Shown: piece after piece, positions 16,355-24,875 of the stretch
Position numbering within the stretch: position 1 is the first letter of the stretch
Layout of the letters: each line of letters opens with the position of its first letter
NCBI GenBank assembly: GCA_945787635.1
Contig: CALZIK010000017.1
Coordinates: 1-45,020 of the forward strand
Direction of reading: 5' to 3'
Source of the DNA: Thermoanaerobaculia bacterium
Lineage (GTDB): Bacteria > Acidobacteriota > Thermoanaerobaculia > Multivoradales > JAHEKO01
Length of the DNA stretch: 45,020 bases
The notes under the pieces: generated by a model
Seen by the model: the letters and a program-made list of their open reading frames with translations, nothing else
What the model was told of the DNA's origin: nothing
Databases searched by the model: none
Made by a program: the position numbers and the translations under genes

Positions 16355-18589
16355 ATGCGCTTTCTCATCGCGACCGCCGTGGTTTCGTCTCTGCTCGCCG
16401 GCTGCACCTCGCAGGGGCCGGTGGCGGGGCCGACCGGGCCTCCGTCGAAGGATCCCGATAAGGCTGCGCCGCCAGCCCAGACCGCGATGCCAGCCATGCC
16501 TCAAGAGGCTCCGCACCACGCAGCTCCCGACGTCGCCACGGCCGGTTCTCTTCCGCCGGTCGCCAGGCGCATGCCGAAGACGTTCGAGATGCACGGTCAC
16601 ACCCGCTTCGACGACTATTTCTGGCTGCGCGAGCGAGACAACCCCGAAGTGATCGAGTATCTCGAAGCCGAGAACGCCCATGTGGCCGCCTCAATGGCAG
16701 GCACCGAGGCATTTCAAGAACGGTTGTTCGGGGAGATGAAGGGGCGCCTCAAGGAGGATGATGCCTCGGTGCCCTACGAAATCGATGGCAGCTTCTACTA
16801 CGACCGGTACAGCGAGGACGCCGAGTACAAGCTCTATTGCCGCAAGAAGGGAAGTCTCGCGGCGGACGAAGAGATCATTCTGGACGTCAACGCGCTCGCC
16901 GAAGGATTCGAGCACGTTCGCGTCAACCGAGTTCAGCCCAGCCCGAGACAAGACGTGCTCTCCTACGCCATCGACACCGTCGGCCGCCGGTTCTACACGC
17001 TCAATTTCCGTGACCTGGGAAGCGGCGAGAATCTTCCTGACGTGATCGAGAACGTCACCGGCAATCACGCCTGGGCGAACGACAACAAGACCGTCTTCTA
17101 CACCAAGCAGCATCCGGAGACGCTGCGCTGGTACCGGATCTACAAGCACGTGCTCGGCTCCGACCCGGATACCGACGAGCTGGTCTATGAAGAGGCCGAC
17201 GAAGAATTCAACGCCTACGTTTGGAAGACCAATTCGAAGCGCTTCATCATTCTGGCCTCGGAGCAGACGCTTTCGAGCGAGCATCGGTATCTCGACGCTG
17301 ACGACCTGGATGGCGAGTTTCGGGTCTTTCTTCCGCGCGAGGAAGATCACGAGTACTCGATCGACGATCTCGGCGACGACTTTCTGATCCGCACGAACTG
17401 GGAGGCCACGAACTTCCGGCTGATGCGGGCTCCGGTCGGCGCCCGATCGAAGAGCGACTGGATCGAGGTGATCCCCCATCGCGAGGATGTCTTCATAGGC
17501 GGCGCGGAGGTGTTCAAGCGCTTCATGGTGGTCTCCGAGCGCAAGGACGGCCTGATCGGGATGCGCGTGGTCCCCGCGGACGGCTCCGAAGAGCACTACC
17601 TCGATTTCGGCGAGCCGGCCTACGATGCCTACTTCTCCGACAACAAGACGTTCGACACGCAGGTGCTGCGCTACGCCTACACCTCCTTGACCACGCCGGA
17701 TTCGATTTTCGACTACGACATGGAGACCCGGGCCAAGACTCTACGCAAGGAGGATGAGATCCTCGGCGGTTTCGACAAGCGCAACTACGTGACCGAACGG
17801 CTGTGGGCTCAGGCTCGAGACGGGGCTCGAGTGCCCATTTCGATCGTGTATCGGAAGGGCTTTGTCAGGGACGGCAGCCGGCCGCTGCTTCTCTATGGCT
17901 ACGGTTCGTATGGTTCTTCGATCGACGCGGCCTTTCGCCCGCGCCGGTTGTCGCTTCTTGATCGAGGCTTCGCGTTCGCCATCGCGCACATTCGCGGAGG
18001 CCAGGAGCTCGGCCGCCGGTGGTACGAGGACGGCAAACTGCTCAAGAAGATGAACACCTTCACCGACTTCATCGACAGCGGCCGTTTCCTGGTATCGGAG
18101 GGCTACACCAGCCCCGAGCGTCTGTTCGCGATCGGCGGCAGCGCCGGGGGGCTTTTGATGGGCGCAGTCGCCAACCTGGCTCCGGAGCTATTTCACGGGA
18201 TCGTCAGCCACGTGCCGTTCGTGGACGTCGTCACCACCATGCTCGACGCCGACATTCCGCTCACGACCAGCGAATACGACGAATGGGGCAATCCGAACGA
18301 GAAGCCCTACTACGACTACATGCTGTCGTACTCACCGTACGATCAGCTCGAAGCCAAGCGCTATCCGCACACGCTGGTCACGGCCGGTCTGCACGACTCC
18401 CAGGTGCAGTACTGGGAGCCCGCCAAGTACGTGGCGAAGCTGCGCCGGCTCAAGACCGACGATAACCTGCTACTCCTCAAGACCAACATGGAAGCCGGCC
18501 ACAGCGGCGCCTCCGGTCGCTTCAAGCGCTACCGCGAGACGGCGCTCGACTACGCCTTTCTTTTCCGCCTGTCCGGGATCACCGACTAG
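16355..18589 (+). CDS. ptrB: Oligopeptidase B (S9 serine peptidase), predicted lipoprotein, 744 aa
   Basis: Oligopeptidase B cleaves short peptides after Arg or Lys. A seven-bladed propeller region (about residues 70-480) precedes the alpha/beta-hydrolase domain. The catalytic residues are S596 in GGSAGG, D681 in GLHDSQV and H716 in EAGHSGASGR. The TSEYDEWGNPNE stretch is typical of the oligopeptidase B branch rather than prolyl oligopeptidase. Unusually, the first 16 residues end in the lipobox LLAGC, followed by a Pro/Ala-rich linker of about 50 residues; many family members are cytosolic and lack this. GAGGAG lies 7 nt before the ATG. It follows a TPR lipoprotein and precedes the sugar dehydrogenase by 12 bp, so the three likely form one transcript acting in the envelope. 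Confidence 0.9.
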   Translation: MRFLIATAVVSSLLAGCTSQGPVAGPTGPPSKDPDKAAPPAQTAMPAMPQEAPHHAAPDVATAGSLPPVARRMPKTFEMHGHTRFDDYFWLRERDNPEVIEYLEAENAHVAASMAGTEAFQERLFGEMKGRLKEDDASVPYEIDGSFYYDRYSEDAEYKLYCRKKGSLAADEEIILDVNALAEGFEHVRVNRVQPSPRQDVLSYAIDTVGRRFYTLNFRDLGSGENLPDVIENVTGNHAWANDNKTVFYTKQHPETLRWYRIYKHVLGSDPDTDELVYEEADEEFNAYVWKTNSKRFIILASEQTLSSEHRYLDADDLDGEFRVFLPREEDHEYSIDDLGDDFLIRTNWEATNFRLMRAPVGARSKSDWIEVIPHREDVFIGGAEVFKRFMVVSERKDGLIGMRVVPADGSEEHYLDFGEPAYDAYFSDNKTFDTQVLRYAYTSLTTPDSIFDYDMETRAKTLRKEDEILGGFDKRNYVTERLWAQARDGARVPISIVYRKGFVRDGSRPLLLYGYGSYGSSIDAAFRPRRLSLLDRGFAFAIAHIRGGQELGRRWYEDGKLLKKMNTFTDFIDSGRFLVSEGYTSPERLFAIGGSAGGLLMGAVANLAPELFHGIVSHVPFVDVVTTMLDADIPLTTSEYDEWGNPNEKPYYDYMLSYSPYDQLEAKRYPHTLVTAGLHDSQVQYWEPAKYVAKLRRLKTDDNLLLLKTNMEAGHSGASGRFKRYRETALDYAFLFRLSGITD

Positions 18590-18601
18590 AATCGCGGGCG
18601 T

Positions 18602-20377
18602 ATGCCGGATTGGGTTTGCCGTCGTACGTGGTTGATCGGCGTACTGGCGGGGATCTTCGCGCACTCGGTGGCGATGGGGCAGGGCCTGGAGCTCACCTCG
18701 AGCTTGCTGGTCGGCGGGCTGAACCGGCCCCTCGGGGTGGTTCAGGCCGGGGACGGCTCGGGACGGCTGTTTCTGGTGCAGCAAAGCGGCCAGATCCTCA
18801 TCCACGACGGCACCGGAGTCTTGCCGACCCCGTTTCTGGATATCAGCACGAAGATCAGCTGCTGCGGCGAGAAGGGCCTGCTCGGACTCGCGTTTCATCC
18901 CGGTTATGCGGCGAACGGGTTCTTCTTCGTCGCCTACACGGAGTCGGCACTCAACGGCGCCAGTCCGCCGCAAAACGACGTCATCGTGGCGCGCTATCAG
19001 GTCTCGGGAGGGGATCCGAACGTCGCGAACGCCGCTTCCGAGGTCATCCTGATGGACATCTTTCAGCCCTTCGGCAACCACAACGGCGGCCATCTGGCCT
19101 TCGGGCCGGACGGCTTTCTGTACATCGGATCCGGTGATGGCGGTTCGGGTGGGGATCCCAGCAACCGGGGGCAAAATCTGAACACCCTCCTGGGCAAGCT
19201 CCTGCGGATCGACGTCGACTCGGCCGACCCCGGTCGGAACTACGCGGTTCCCGCCTCGAACCCGTTCGCTACCGATGGGCTGGCCGGCTGCAACGACTCG
19301 TGCCTCACACCGTCGACGTGCGGCTCGACCTGTGACGAGATCTGGTCCTACGGCCTGCGCAATCCCTGGCGGTTCACCTTCGACCGCGAGAAGGGAGATC
19401 TTTACCTCGGAGACGTTGGGCAGGACAAGTGGGAGGAGGTCTCGTTCCAACCGGCAGCGAGCACCGGAGGCGAGAACTACGGCTGGAAGGTGATGGAAGG
19501 CACCCACTGCCATCCGCCGGATCCTTTCGAGTCGTGCACCCCGCCGGCCGGCCACCTGCCCCCCATCCTCGAATACGATCACGGCGCAACCGGCGGTTGC
19601 TCGGTGACCGGCGGCTTCGTCTATCGAGGCAGCACCCATCCACGACTCGATGGCGTGTATCTCTACGGCGACTTCTGCTCCGGCCGGATCTGGGGCACGG
19701 TGCCACGCTGCGATGGCGTCTGGCAGTCGAGGCTTCTGCTCGACACCCCGTTTTCGATCTCGAGCTTTGGCGAGGACGAGGCAGGGGAGCTTTTCGTGGC
19801 CGATCTGGCCAATTCCACCGGAGAGGTCTACCGGCTCTCGCTGACCGCGGGCTCGGGCGGTCCCGATCTGCAAGTCTCTCCCATGCCGATCGACTTCGGC
19901 AGTCCACCGATCGCTTCGCTCGAAGTCACCTTTACGAATGCCAATCCCGGGCCGGAAGCGCTCGAGATCGAGGGCCTCGCGCTCGCGACCGGCGGCGATT
20001 TCGCCCTGAATGTCAACGGCGGCTCGACGCCGTGTGCGTCCACATCGCCCTGTCTCCCGCCGGGTGCGAGTTGCACCGTCGAGCTCACGTTCTCGGGCTC
20101 CGGGAGCGCGTGGTTTCTGGACCGCCTGCTGACCGACAGCAACAGCGCGACTCTCGAAGCGCGGGTCGGCGCCTGCACGGCGCTAACGGACCTGGTGCTG
20201 CCGATGACTCCGGTCTCGAGCTCGATGACGTTTGACGCCTGCGGAGACGTGACCACGGGTGCCACCTTTCACGTAACCGGCACGGGCGAAGCCGTGCTGC
20301 ACGCCGGCGGTAGCGTCACCTTCGGCAACGAGACCCGCATCGAAGGCTCTCTAGAGGTTTACGCAGGACTGCCGTAG
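18602..20377 (+). CDS. Secreted PQQ-type sugar dehydrogenase (glucose/sorbosone family) with C-terminal adhesin-like domains, 591 aa
   Basis: Residues 1-27 are an export signal. Residues about 28-410 form the six-bladed propeller of soluble quinoprotein glucose/sorbosone dehydrogenases: a start block NRPLGVVQAGDGSGRLFLV, the NHNGGHLAFGPDG block at 159-171 with the likely catalytic histidine, then GLRNPWRFTFDR and ENYGW. Several paired cysteines in the insert around 226-245 suggest disulfides. A Gly linker near 417 leads to an ASPM-SPD2-Hydin-like beta domain (about 420-515), and the last 50 residues resemble a small beta domain often found at the end of secreted proteins. It probably oxidises sugars or alcohols outside the cytoplasm. 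No PQQ-synthesis genes are in the window. The ribosome site is weak. Confidence 0.85.
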   Translation: MPDWVCRRTWLIGVLAGIFAHSVAMGQGLELTSSLLVGGLNRPLGVVQAGDGSGRLFLVQQSGQILIHDGTGVLPTPFLDISTKISCCGEKGLLGLAFHPGYAANGFFFVAYTESALNGASPPQNDVIVARYQVSGGDPNVANAASEVILMDIFQPFGNHNGGHLAFGPDGFLYIGSGDGGSGGDPSNRGQNLNTLLGKLLRIDVDSADPGRNYAVPASNPFATDGLAGCNDSCLTPSTCGSTCDEIWSYGLRNPWRFTFDREKGDLYLGDVGQDKWEEVSFQPAASTGGENYGWKVMEGTHCHPPDPFESCTPPAGHLPPILEYDHGATGGCSVTGGFVYRGSTHPRLDGVYLYGDFCSGRIWGTVPRCDGVWQSRLLLDTPFSISSFGEDEAGELFVADLANSTGEVYRLSLTAGSGGPDLQVSPMPIDFGSPPIASLEVTFTNANPGPEALEIEGLALATGGDFALNVNGGSTPCASTSPCLPPGASCTVELTFSGSGSAWFLDRLLTDSNSATLEARVGACTALTDLVLPMTPVSSSMTFDACGDVTTGATFHVTGTGEAVLHAGGSVTFGNETRIEGSLEVYAGLP

Positions 20378-20384
20378 GAACGGC

Positions 20385-21191
20385 CTAGGCCTGTGCCAGG
20401 AGCACGATCCGCTCGCGGCTCGAGACCACCACGCCGCCCGGCTTCTCGACGGTCACCGCGAAGAGAACTGGTCCGTTGACGCTGATTTTCGGATCGATCG
20501 GAACCACCGCTTCGCTCGCGCCGGCCGGGATATCGAACACGCCGCCATCCACCGGATAGCGCTCGTCCTGCTCGGGCGAGAAGATCCAGAGCTGGTACTG
20601 CTCGGCGGTGGGATCGTTGGCGGCGAGTCCGCTGATGCGCATATAGCCCTGCTGGAGATCATCGCTCCAGACGATGTCGCCCGCGGCTCCGGCGGCCGAA
20701 GGATCTTCGGTCGCTTGCCAGTCGAGCTTGAGAGTCGCTCCGGACTCGAGGAGGGAAGCCCGGAGCTCCGCGGGAGAAGGCTCGGCCTCGACGACCGTCG
20801 CCGGCTCCGGCTTCGGCTCGGGGGAGAATCGGGGCCACCAGCCGATGACCGCTACCGCAAGCGCCGCGGCCGCGGCCATCCAAGGGAGCGTTGAGGCACG
20901 GCTGGCCGCCCGGGGCGTCGGCCGTGAGAGATCGGTCACCACGGCTGAGGTACCCGGCGTGCTGAAAAACTCCGCGGCCTGGTCGGCGACTCTGGCTCGC
21001 AGGTGCTCCGGAAGTTCCTCGGCCACGTCGGGTTCGAAAACCTGGTCGATTGCCGCTGCGGCCAGGTCGAAGTCGTCGTCGAGCTCGGGCATCTCCGCGA
21101 GGAGCCGGCGCAGTTCCATCGCGTCCTCGCCGCTCAGACCATCGGTCGCGCGCAGCGCCAGCAACTCCTCGATGCGCTGGATGGAGCTCAT
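20385..21191 (-). CDS. Membrane anti-sigma factor, RskA-like, 268 aa
   Basis: Residues 1-60 form an acidic helical N-terminal region expected to hold the sigma factor. One transmembrane helix lies at about 103-119 (LPWMAAAAALAVAVIGWW). A Pro/Glu linker leads to a periplasmic RskA-type C-terminal beta domain (about 150-268), with the typical YQLWIFSP and VPIDPK elements. No zinc-binding HxxxCxxC motif is visible, so this is not a ZAS-type protein. The start overlaps the stop of the ECF sigma gene by 4 nt (21188-21191), a standard partner arrangement. Release of the sigma factor in this class usually follows proteolysis or a signal on the outside; the signal is unknown. Confidence 0.88.
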   Translation of the reverse strand: MSSIQRIEELLALRATDGLSGEDAMELRRLLAEMPELDDDFDLAAAAIDQVFEPDVAEELPEHLRARVADQAAEFFSTPGTSAVVTDLSRPTPRAASRASTLPWMAAAAALAVAVIGWWPRFSPEPKPEPATVVEAEPSPAELRASLLESGATLKLDWQATEDPSAAGAAGDIVWSDDLQQGYMRISGLAANDPTAEQYQLWIFSPEQDERYPVDGGVFDIPAGASEAVVPIDPKISVNGPVLFAVTVEKPGGVVVSSRERIVLLAQA

Positions 21192-21733
21192 GAGGGTTGC
21201 TCCGTCGTCGATCCGGACAGGCTCCGGCGGACCGCCGCAAGGCCTCGGAAGATATGCGACTTCACCGTGCCGACGGGAATCCGCGTGACCTCGGAGATCT
21301 CGCTGTGGGACATACCGTAGTAAATCGACATCTTGATGACCTTGCGCTGGTCGGGTTTGAGCTGTTGGAGATACCGACCGGCGCTGGCGGCCTCGACCGA
21401 GAGCTCGATCTCGCGGTGCTGGTCCCCGGAGGGATCGGGCTCGTCCTCGTTGAAGGCCTGAAGATCGGGGCGCCGGCTCTTGTGCCGGAGCCGATCGATG
21501 AGCCTACGACGAGCGATCATTGCGATGAATGTCTTCTCTGAGGACTTCGAGGCATCGAATCGAGAGGCGTTCTTCCAGAGATCGAGAAAGACCTCTTGCA
21601 CCGCGTCCTCGGCATCGCCGCTCGACGGCGACAGTCGGCGCGCCAGGCTCCAGACCAGGCCGCCGTACTGGTCCATGCAGTCTTGCACGGCGTCTCCGTC
21701 TCCGCTCGCGATCCGCGCCAGTACTGTCGCCAT
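21188..21733 (-). CDS. ECF-family RNA polymerase sigma factor, 181 aa
   Basis: Region 2 is clear at about residues 20-85 (YGGLVWSLARRLSPSSGDAEDAVQEVFLDLW, ending near RRRLIDRLR). Region 4 is at about 120-170 (LKPDQRKVIKMSIYYGMSHSEISEV and PVGTVKSHIFRGLAAVR). There is no region 3, and the length is normal for an ECF sigma. The ATG at 21731-21733 is preferred because GGGAG lies about 10 nt before it and the upstream in-frame extension has no family similarity that I recognise. It is coupled to an RskA-like anti-sigma gene. Target promoters cannot be read from this window. It may control its own operon through the 226-bp region shared with the divergent CBS genes. Confidence 0.92.
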   Translation of the reverse strand: MATVLARIASGDGDAVQDCMDQYGGLVWSLARRLSPSSGDAEDAVQEVFLDLWKNASRFDASKSSEKTFIAMIARRRLIDRLRHKSRRPDLQAFNEDEPDPSGDQHREIELSVEAASAGRYLQQLKPDQRKVIKMSIYYGMSHSEISEVTRIPVGTVKSHIFRGLAAVRRSLSGSTTEQPS

Positions 21734-21883
21734 CAGGTCCACGCTCCCGGTTTCATCCGGGCGATGGTATGCGAAGCATCCCGGGGAGGCAAAGTCCCCC
21801 GGCCCCCAGGCGAGGGACGAAGTGCTGGGAGAGAGATTGGCTTTCGTCGATAGCATGGATGGTCCGCGGCTCTCAAGTATTAA

Positions 21884-21898
21884 GTTCGTGTGACGAAC
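21884..21898. promoter_or_regulatory. Short inverted repeat between divergent ECF and CBS operons
   Basis: GTTCGT and ACGAAC flank a 3-nt spacer (GTG). The site lies about 150 bp upstream of the ECF sigma start and 62 bp before the CBS gene start. On the minus strand it is followed by TTAATAC, a possible -10 element. It could be an operator for either operon. With 6-bp arms, chance occurrence is quite possible. Confidence 0.35.
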
Positions 21899-21959
21899 GG
21901 GTTCGGTTGCGCCGCAGGGTGGGTGCCGGGCCGTCTACCGGAGGTGGTAAGCTCAAAGG

Positions 21960-22430
21960 ATGAAATCAGGGATCGAAACGATCCTCCGTGAGGTTCGGAT
22001 TCGCGATCTGCCGCAGCGCCGCGTGTGCGTCGTCGAGCCTTCGACCAGTCTGAGCGAGGTCTACCGCCTGCTCGACGAGGAGCACAGCGTCGCGGTCCTG
22101 GTGTGCGACGACACCGGCCTGGTCGGGATCTTCACGGAGCGCGACATACTCGACCGAACGGCGCTCGAGGGCAACCCGGAGCAGCCGATCGGCGAGCTGA
22201 TGAGCTCAATCAAGGCGAGCCTCGGCTCCGGGGACCGGCTCGCGGAGGCGATCGAGCTGATGCACACGACAGGCTATCGGCACATCCCGCTTTCGGACGG
22301 CGAGGGGCGCCATCCCGGTCTGATCGGAGGCCGCGACATCCTCAAGCTGGTCGCCGACTACTATCCGGAGACGTTGCTCAACCTGCCGCCGCGGCTCAAC
22401 CAGCAGATGACCCGGCCGGAGGGCGGCTAA
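21960..22430 (+). CDS. Two-CBS-domain protein, 156 aa
   Basis: The protein consists of a tandem CBS pair (Bateman module). The first domain is at about residues 12-75 (IRDLPQRRVCVVEPSTSLSE and VGIFTERDILDR), the second at about 80-145 (IGELMSSI, TGYRHIPLSD, LIGGRDILKLVADYYPE). Such modules bind adenine nucleotides and usually regulate a partner protein. No enzymatic domain is attached. The stop TAA overlaps the next gene's ATG by one base (TAATG at 22428-22432), so the two CBS proteins are probably made together and may form a mixed dimer. It lies divergent from the ECF sigma operon. Confidence 0.88.
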   Translation: MKSGIETILREVRIRDLPQRRVCVVEPSTSLSEVYRLLDEEHSVAVLVCDDTGLVGIFTERDILDRTALEGNPEQPIGELMSSIKASLGSGDRLAEAIELMHTTGYRHIPLSDGEGRHPGLIGGRDILKLVADYYPETLLNLPPRLNQQMTRPEGG

Positions 22431-22954
22431 TGCTCTGCCCCAACTGCGCGACGGACAACATTCCGGGTGTCGACGTCTGCGAAGAGTGCGGCACGGATCT
22501 GGCGGGCCTCGACCTTCCGGAAGCGGGTGGTGGCTTCAGCGGCAGGCTGCTGACCGCACGGCTCGGCGACATGGCCATCTCCAAAGCGATCGTCGTCGCG
22601 CCGGCCGACACCGTGGCAGTCGCGATCGAGCGTATGCGGAGCGGGCGGGCCGGCTGCGTGCTGGTACAGGACGGCGGCAAGCTCGCCGGCCTGTTCAACG
22701 AGCGCCATGTCCTCACCCGAGTCTTGCGCCGCAATCTCGAACCCGCCTCGACTCCGGTTGCCGATGTGATGAGCCGCAATCCGCTGCAGCTTTCGCCGGA
22801 AGATCCGCCCGCTTTCGCGATCCACTGCATGGTGGCCTATGGCTTCCGGCACCTGCCGCTGGTCTCGGACGACGAGATCCTCGGCTACATCTCGGTGCGC
22901 AACATCCTCGCCTTCCTCCAGCAGGATGTGATCGCCGGGATGGCCGTCGCCTAG
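22430..22954 (+). CDS. Zinc-ribbon plus CBS-pair protein, 174 aa
   Basis: The N-terminus has four cysteines in a zinc-ribbon pattern, CPNC (C3, C6) and CEEC (C17, C20). A tandem CBS pair follows at about residues 48-110 (AISKAIVVAPADTV, LAGLFNERHVLTR) and 112-170 (VADVMSRNP, MVAYGFRHLPLVSD, ILGYISVRNILAFL). The CBS part should sense a nucleotide; the ribbon may mediate binding to protein or nucleic acid. Translation is coupled to the preceding CBS gene through TAATG. The pair could act as one regulatory unit; targets are unknown. Confidence 0.85.
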   Translation: MLCPNCATDNIPGVDVCEECGTDLAGLDLPEAGGGFSGRLLTARLGDMAISKAIVVAPADTVAVAIERMRSGRAGCVLVQDGGKLAGLFNERHVLTRVLRRNLEPASTPVADVMSRNPLQLSPEDPPAFAIHCMVAYGFRHLPLVSDDEILGYISVRNILAFLQQDVIAGMAVA

Positions 22955-23037
22955 GGCGGCGCCTTCGCCCCGTATCTGGGCGTTGGACCGCTTGCCAGGG
23001 CGCGCTATCCAGGTAGCGTCGGGTGTCTCGTTCTGTC

Positions 23038-23046
23038 TGATATGAT
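23038..23046 (+). promoter_or_regulatory. Possible extended -10 promoter for the DUF2235 gene
   Basis: TGATATGAT matches the extended -10 pattern TG-N-TATAAT at all positions but one. It sits in the only AT-rich patch of the 178-bp gap, about 87 bp before the gene start. No good -35 element is present, which extended -10 promoters can tolerate. The call rests on base composition and motif only. Confidence 0.4.
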
Positions 23047-23132
23047 ATTGCTAATACGAATCCGATAGGCCAAGGGTCGGGGCCGACCACGATCCGCACG
23101 ATCTCCCGATTGTCCCGAAGGAGGTGTCTCCC

Positions 23133-24866
23133 ATGGCGAAAAACATTGTCATCTGTTCAGACGGAACCGGCAACACAGCCGTCAAAGGGCGGGGCACCAA
23201 CGTTTTCAAGCTCTATGAATCGGTCGATGTGGTTTGTCACCAAGGCGGTGCCTCGGACGCGCCGGGACGTGAGCAGATCGCGATCTACGACGATGGCGTC
23301 GGCACACAGAGCCTGAAGATCGTTCGCGCTCTCGCGGGCGCGTTCGGATTCGGCCTCGCGCGCAACGTCCGCCAGCTCTATGCAGAGCTGGTGCGCTGCT
23401 ATTCCGTCGGAGACGACATCTACCTGTTCGGTTTCAGCCGCGGCGCCTTCACGGCCCGAACGCTGGCCGGCTTCATCAACGACGCGGGAATTCTCGATCC
23501 GTCGGATCTGACCAGCGGCGAGCTGAGCGCCAAGGTCGGCGAGCTCTACCGGGCCTACCGCAAGAGACGCCCTGCCGTGCTCGAGCTGCTCGTGACGCCG
23601 TTTTCCAATGGCCTGCGCTGGCTCTGGCGGCGGTTGACCGGTGCCCGGACGGAGTACAAGTTCCACATCGAAGGAAGCGAGAAGCGCAAGAAGAACGGAG
23701 AAGGGGATCGCAGGTTCGTCAAGTTCGTGGGCGTCTGGGACACGGTCGACGCCGTCGGTTTTCCGATGCCCGGCATCGCCGGCTTCTGGAACATGGCGGT
23801 GCACCGCTTCAAATTCACCGATCGGAATCTGCCGGTCTGCGTCGAGAGAGCTTGCCACGCCCTCGCGATCGACGAGGAACGGGCGTCGTTCGCGCTCACG
23901 CTCTGGACTCACGAACCCGAGAGAACCGAGCAGGTCTGGTTCGCCGGTGTCCATTCGAACGTCGGGGGTGGCTATCCCAAACAGGGAATGTCCCTGGTGG
24001 CCCTCGACTGGATGATGGACCGCGCCGTCGAGGCGAGCGCGGGAGAGCTGCGCCTGTCCGAGGCATTGCGCAAGCAGTATCGGGAAGCCAGCAATGTCGG
24101 CGACTATCTCTACGACTCGCGCTCGGGGCCTGCCATCTACTACCGCTACAAGCCACGCGACATTCGAGCTCTTTGCGATCAAGCAGGCACTCCCGTGCGG
24201 ATTCATCCCTCGGCGATCGATCGGATCCGGAGGCGACCCCGCGGCTACGCGCCAGGGAGTATCCCGAGCTCCTTCGAGGTCTCCGGTTCCCGTTTCGGCG
24301 AAGCGTCGAAGGCGCTCTTGCAGGAGCCTCCTCCCAAGGGCTCGGCCAAGGTGCCTCCCGAATTCTCCGGCGCCAGGGACTTTTGGAGATGGTGGCGCCA
24401 GACCGTGCAGGTGGGCTTCTACATCGCCCAGGCCGTCGTCGTGTACCTGGCCTGGACCAACTCCCCCGTGCCGCCGGAAGAGCTGCCGAGGGCTCCGGTC
24501 GCCGAGCCCGGCGTCGCGGTTGCGACCATGCTCCCGGCCGGGGATGGAGCGGGTACGACGGCGTCGCGGGCGAAAGACGCTTCATTCGTCGGTCGCGCCG
24601 CCGCTTGGTGGAGCGACGCCCTGTCGAAAGAGCGCCTGGTGCCCTGGTTGATGGGCGTGGCCGAGAACCTCACCGCCCCGGTGCCGGGCGACTTCGTGCA
24701 GGAGCGGTTGGTGCAGCCGATGTTCGCCTACCCGAAGATCGGTCTGCTCTTCCTGCTCCTGTTCCCGGTCTTCTTCGGCCTCGGCCTGATCGGCCGGCTG
24801 CGTCAGGCGGCCATCAACTCCAACCGCTGGCGCCACGTCGAGGTCGTGACGACCGACTCGAGCTAG
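23133..24866 (+). CDS. DUF2235-family alpha/beta hydrolase with C-terminal membrane segments, 577 aa
   Basis: The protein belongs to the DUF2235 family, which includes type VI secretion phospholipase effectors (Tle1) and many uncharacterised enzymes. The opening block ICSDGTGNT (7-15), the nucleophile S102 in GFSRGAF, D203 in GVWDTVDAVG and H274 in GVHSNVGGGYP form a complete catalytic set. Two hydrophobic segments near residues 428-443 and 535-556 suggest membrane attachment of the C-terminal third, separated by a Pro/Ala-rich loop. AAGGAGG lies 8 nt before the ATG at 23133; an upstream in-frame GTG falls inside that ribosome site and is rejected. No secretion-system, immunity or adaptor gene is next to it, so a housekeeping lipid hydrolase role is as likely as an effector role. 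Confidence 0.85.
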   Translation: MAKNIVICSDGTGNTAVKGRGTNVFKLYESVDVVCHQGGASDAPGREQIAIYDDGVGTQSLKIVRALAGAFGFGLARNVRQLYAELVRCYSVGDDIYLFGFSRGAFTARTLAGFINDAGILDPSDLTSGELSAKVGELYRAYRKRRPAVLELLVTPFSNGLRWLWRRLTGARTEYKFHIEGSEKRKKNGEGDRRFVKFVGVWDTVDAVGFPMPGIAGFWNMAVHRFKFTDRNLPVCVERACHALAIDEERASFALTLWTHEPERTEQVWFAGVHSNVGGGYPKQGMSLVALDWMMDRAVEASAGELRLSEALRKQYREASNVGDYLYDSRSGPAIYYRYKPRDIRALCDQAGTPVRIHPSAIDRIRRRPRGYAPGSIPSSFEVSGSRFGEASKALLQEPPPKGSAKVPPEFSGARDFWRWWRQTVQVGFYIAQAVVVYLAWTNSPVPPEELPRAPVAEPGVAVATMLPAGDGAGTTASRAKDASFVGRAAAWWSDALSKERLVPWLMGVAENLTAPVPGDFVQERLVQPMFAYPKIGLLFLLLFPVFFGLGLIGRLRQAAINSNRWRHVEVVTTDSS

Positions 24867-24875
24867 AGGCCGGTC

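Noticed and set aside
18470-19873. A 467-codon minus-strand frame opposite the oligopeptidase and sugar dehydrogenase
   Set aside because: Antisense frame without recognisable motifs; the plus-strand genes are clearly real.
21781-21802. A GC-rich hairpin (CCGGGGA ... TCCCCCGG) in the ECF sigma leader
   Set aside because: The stem has a bulge and simple G/C runs, so I did not treat it as a supported element.
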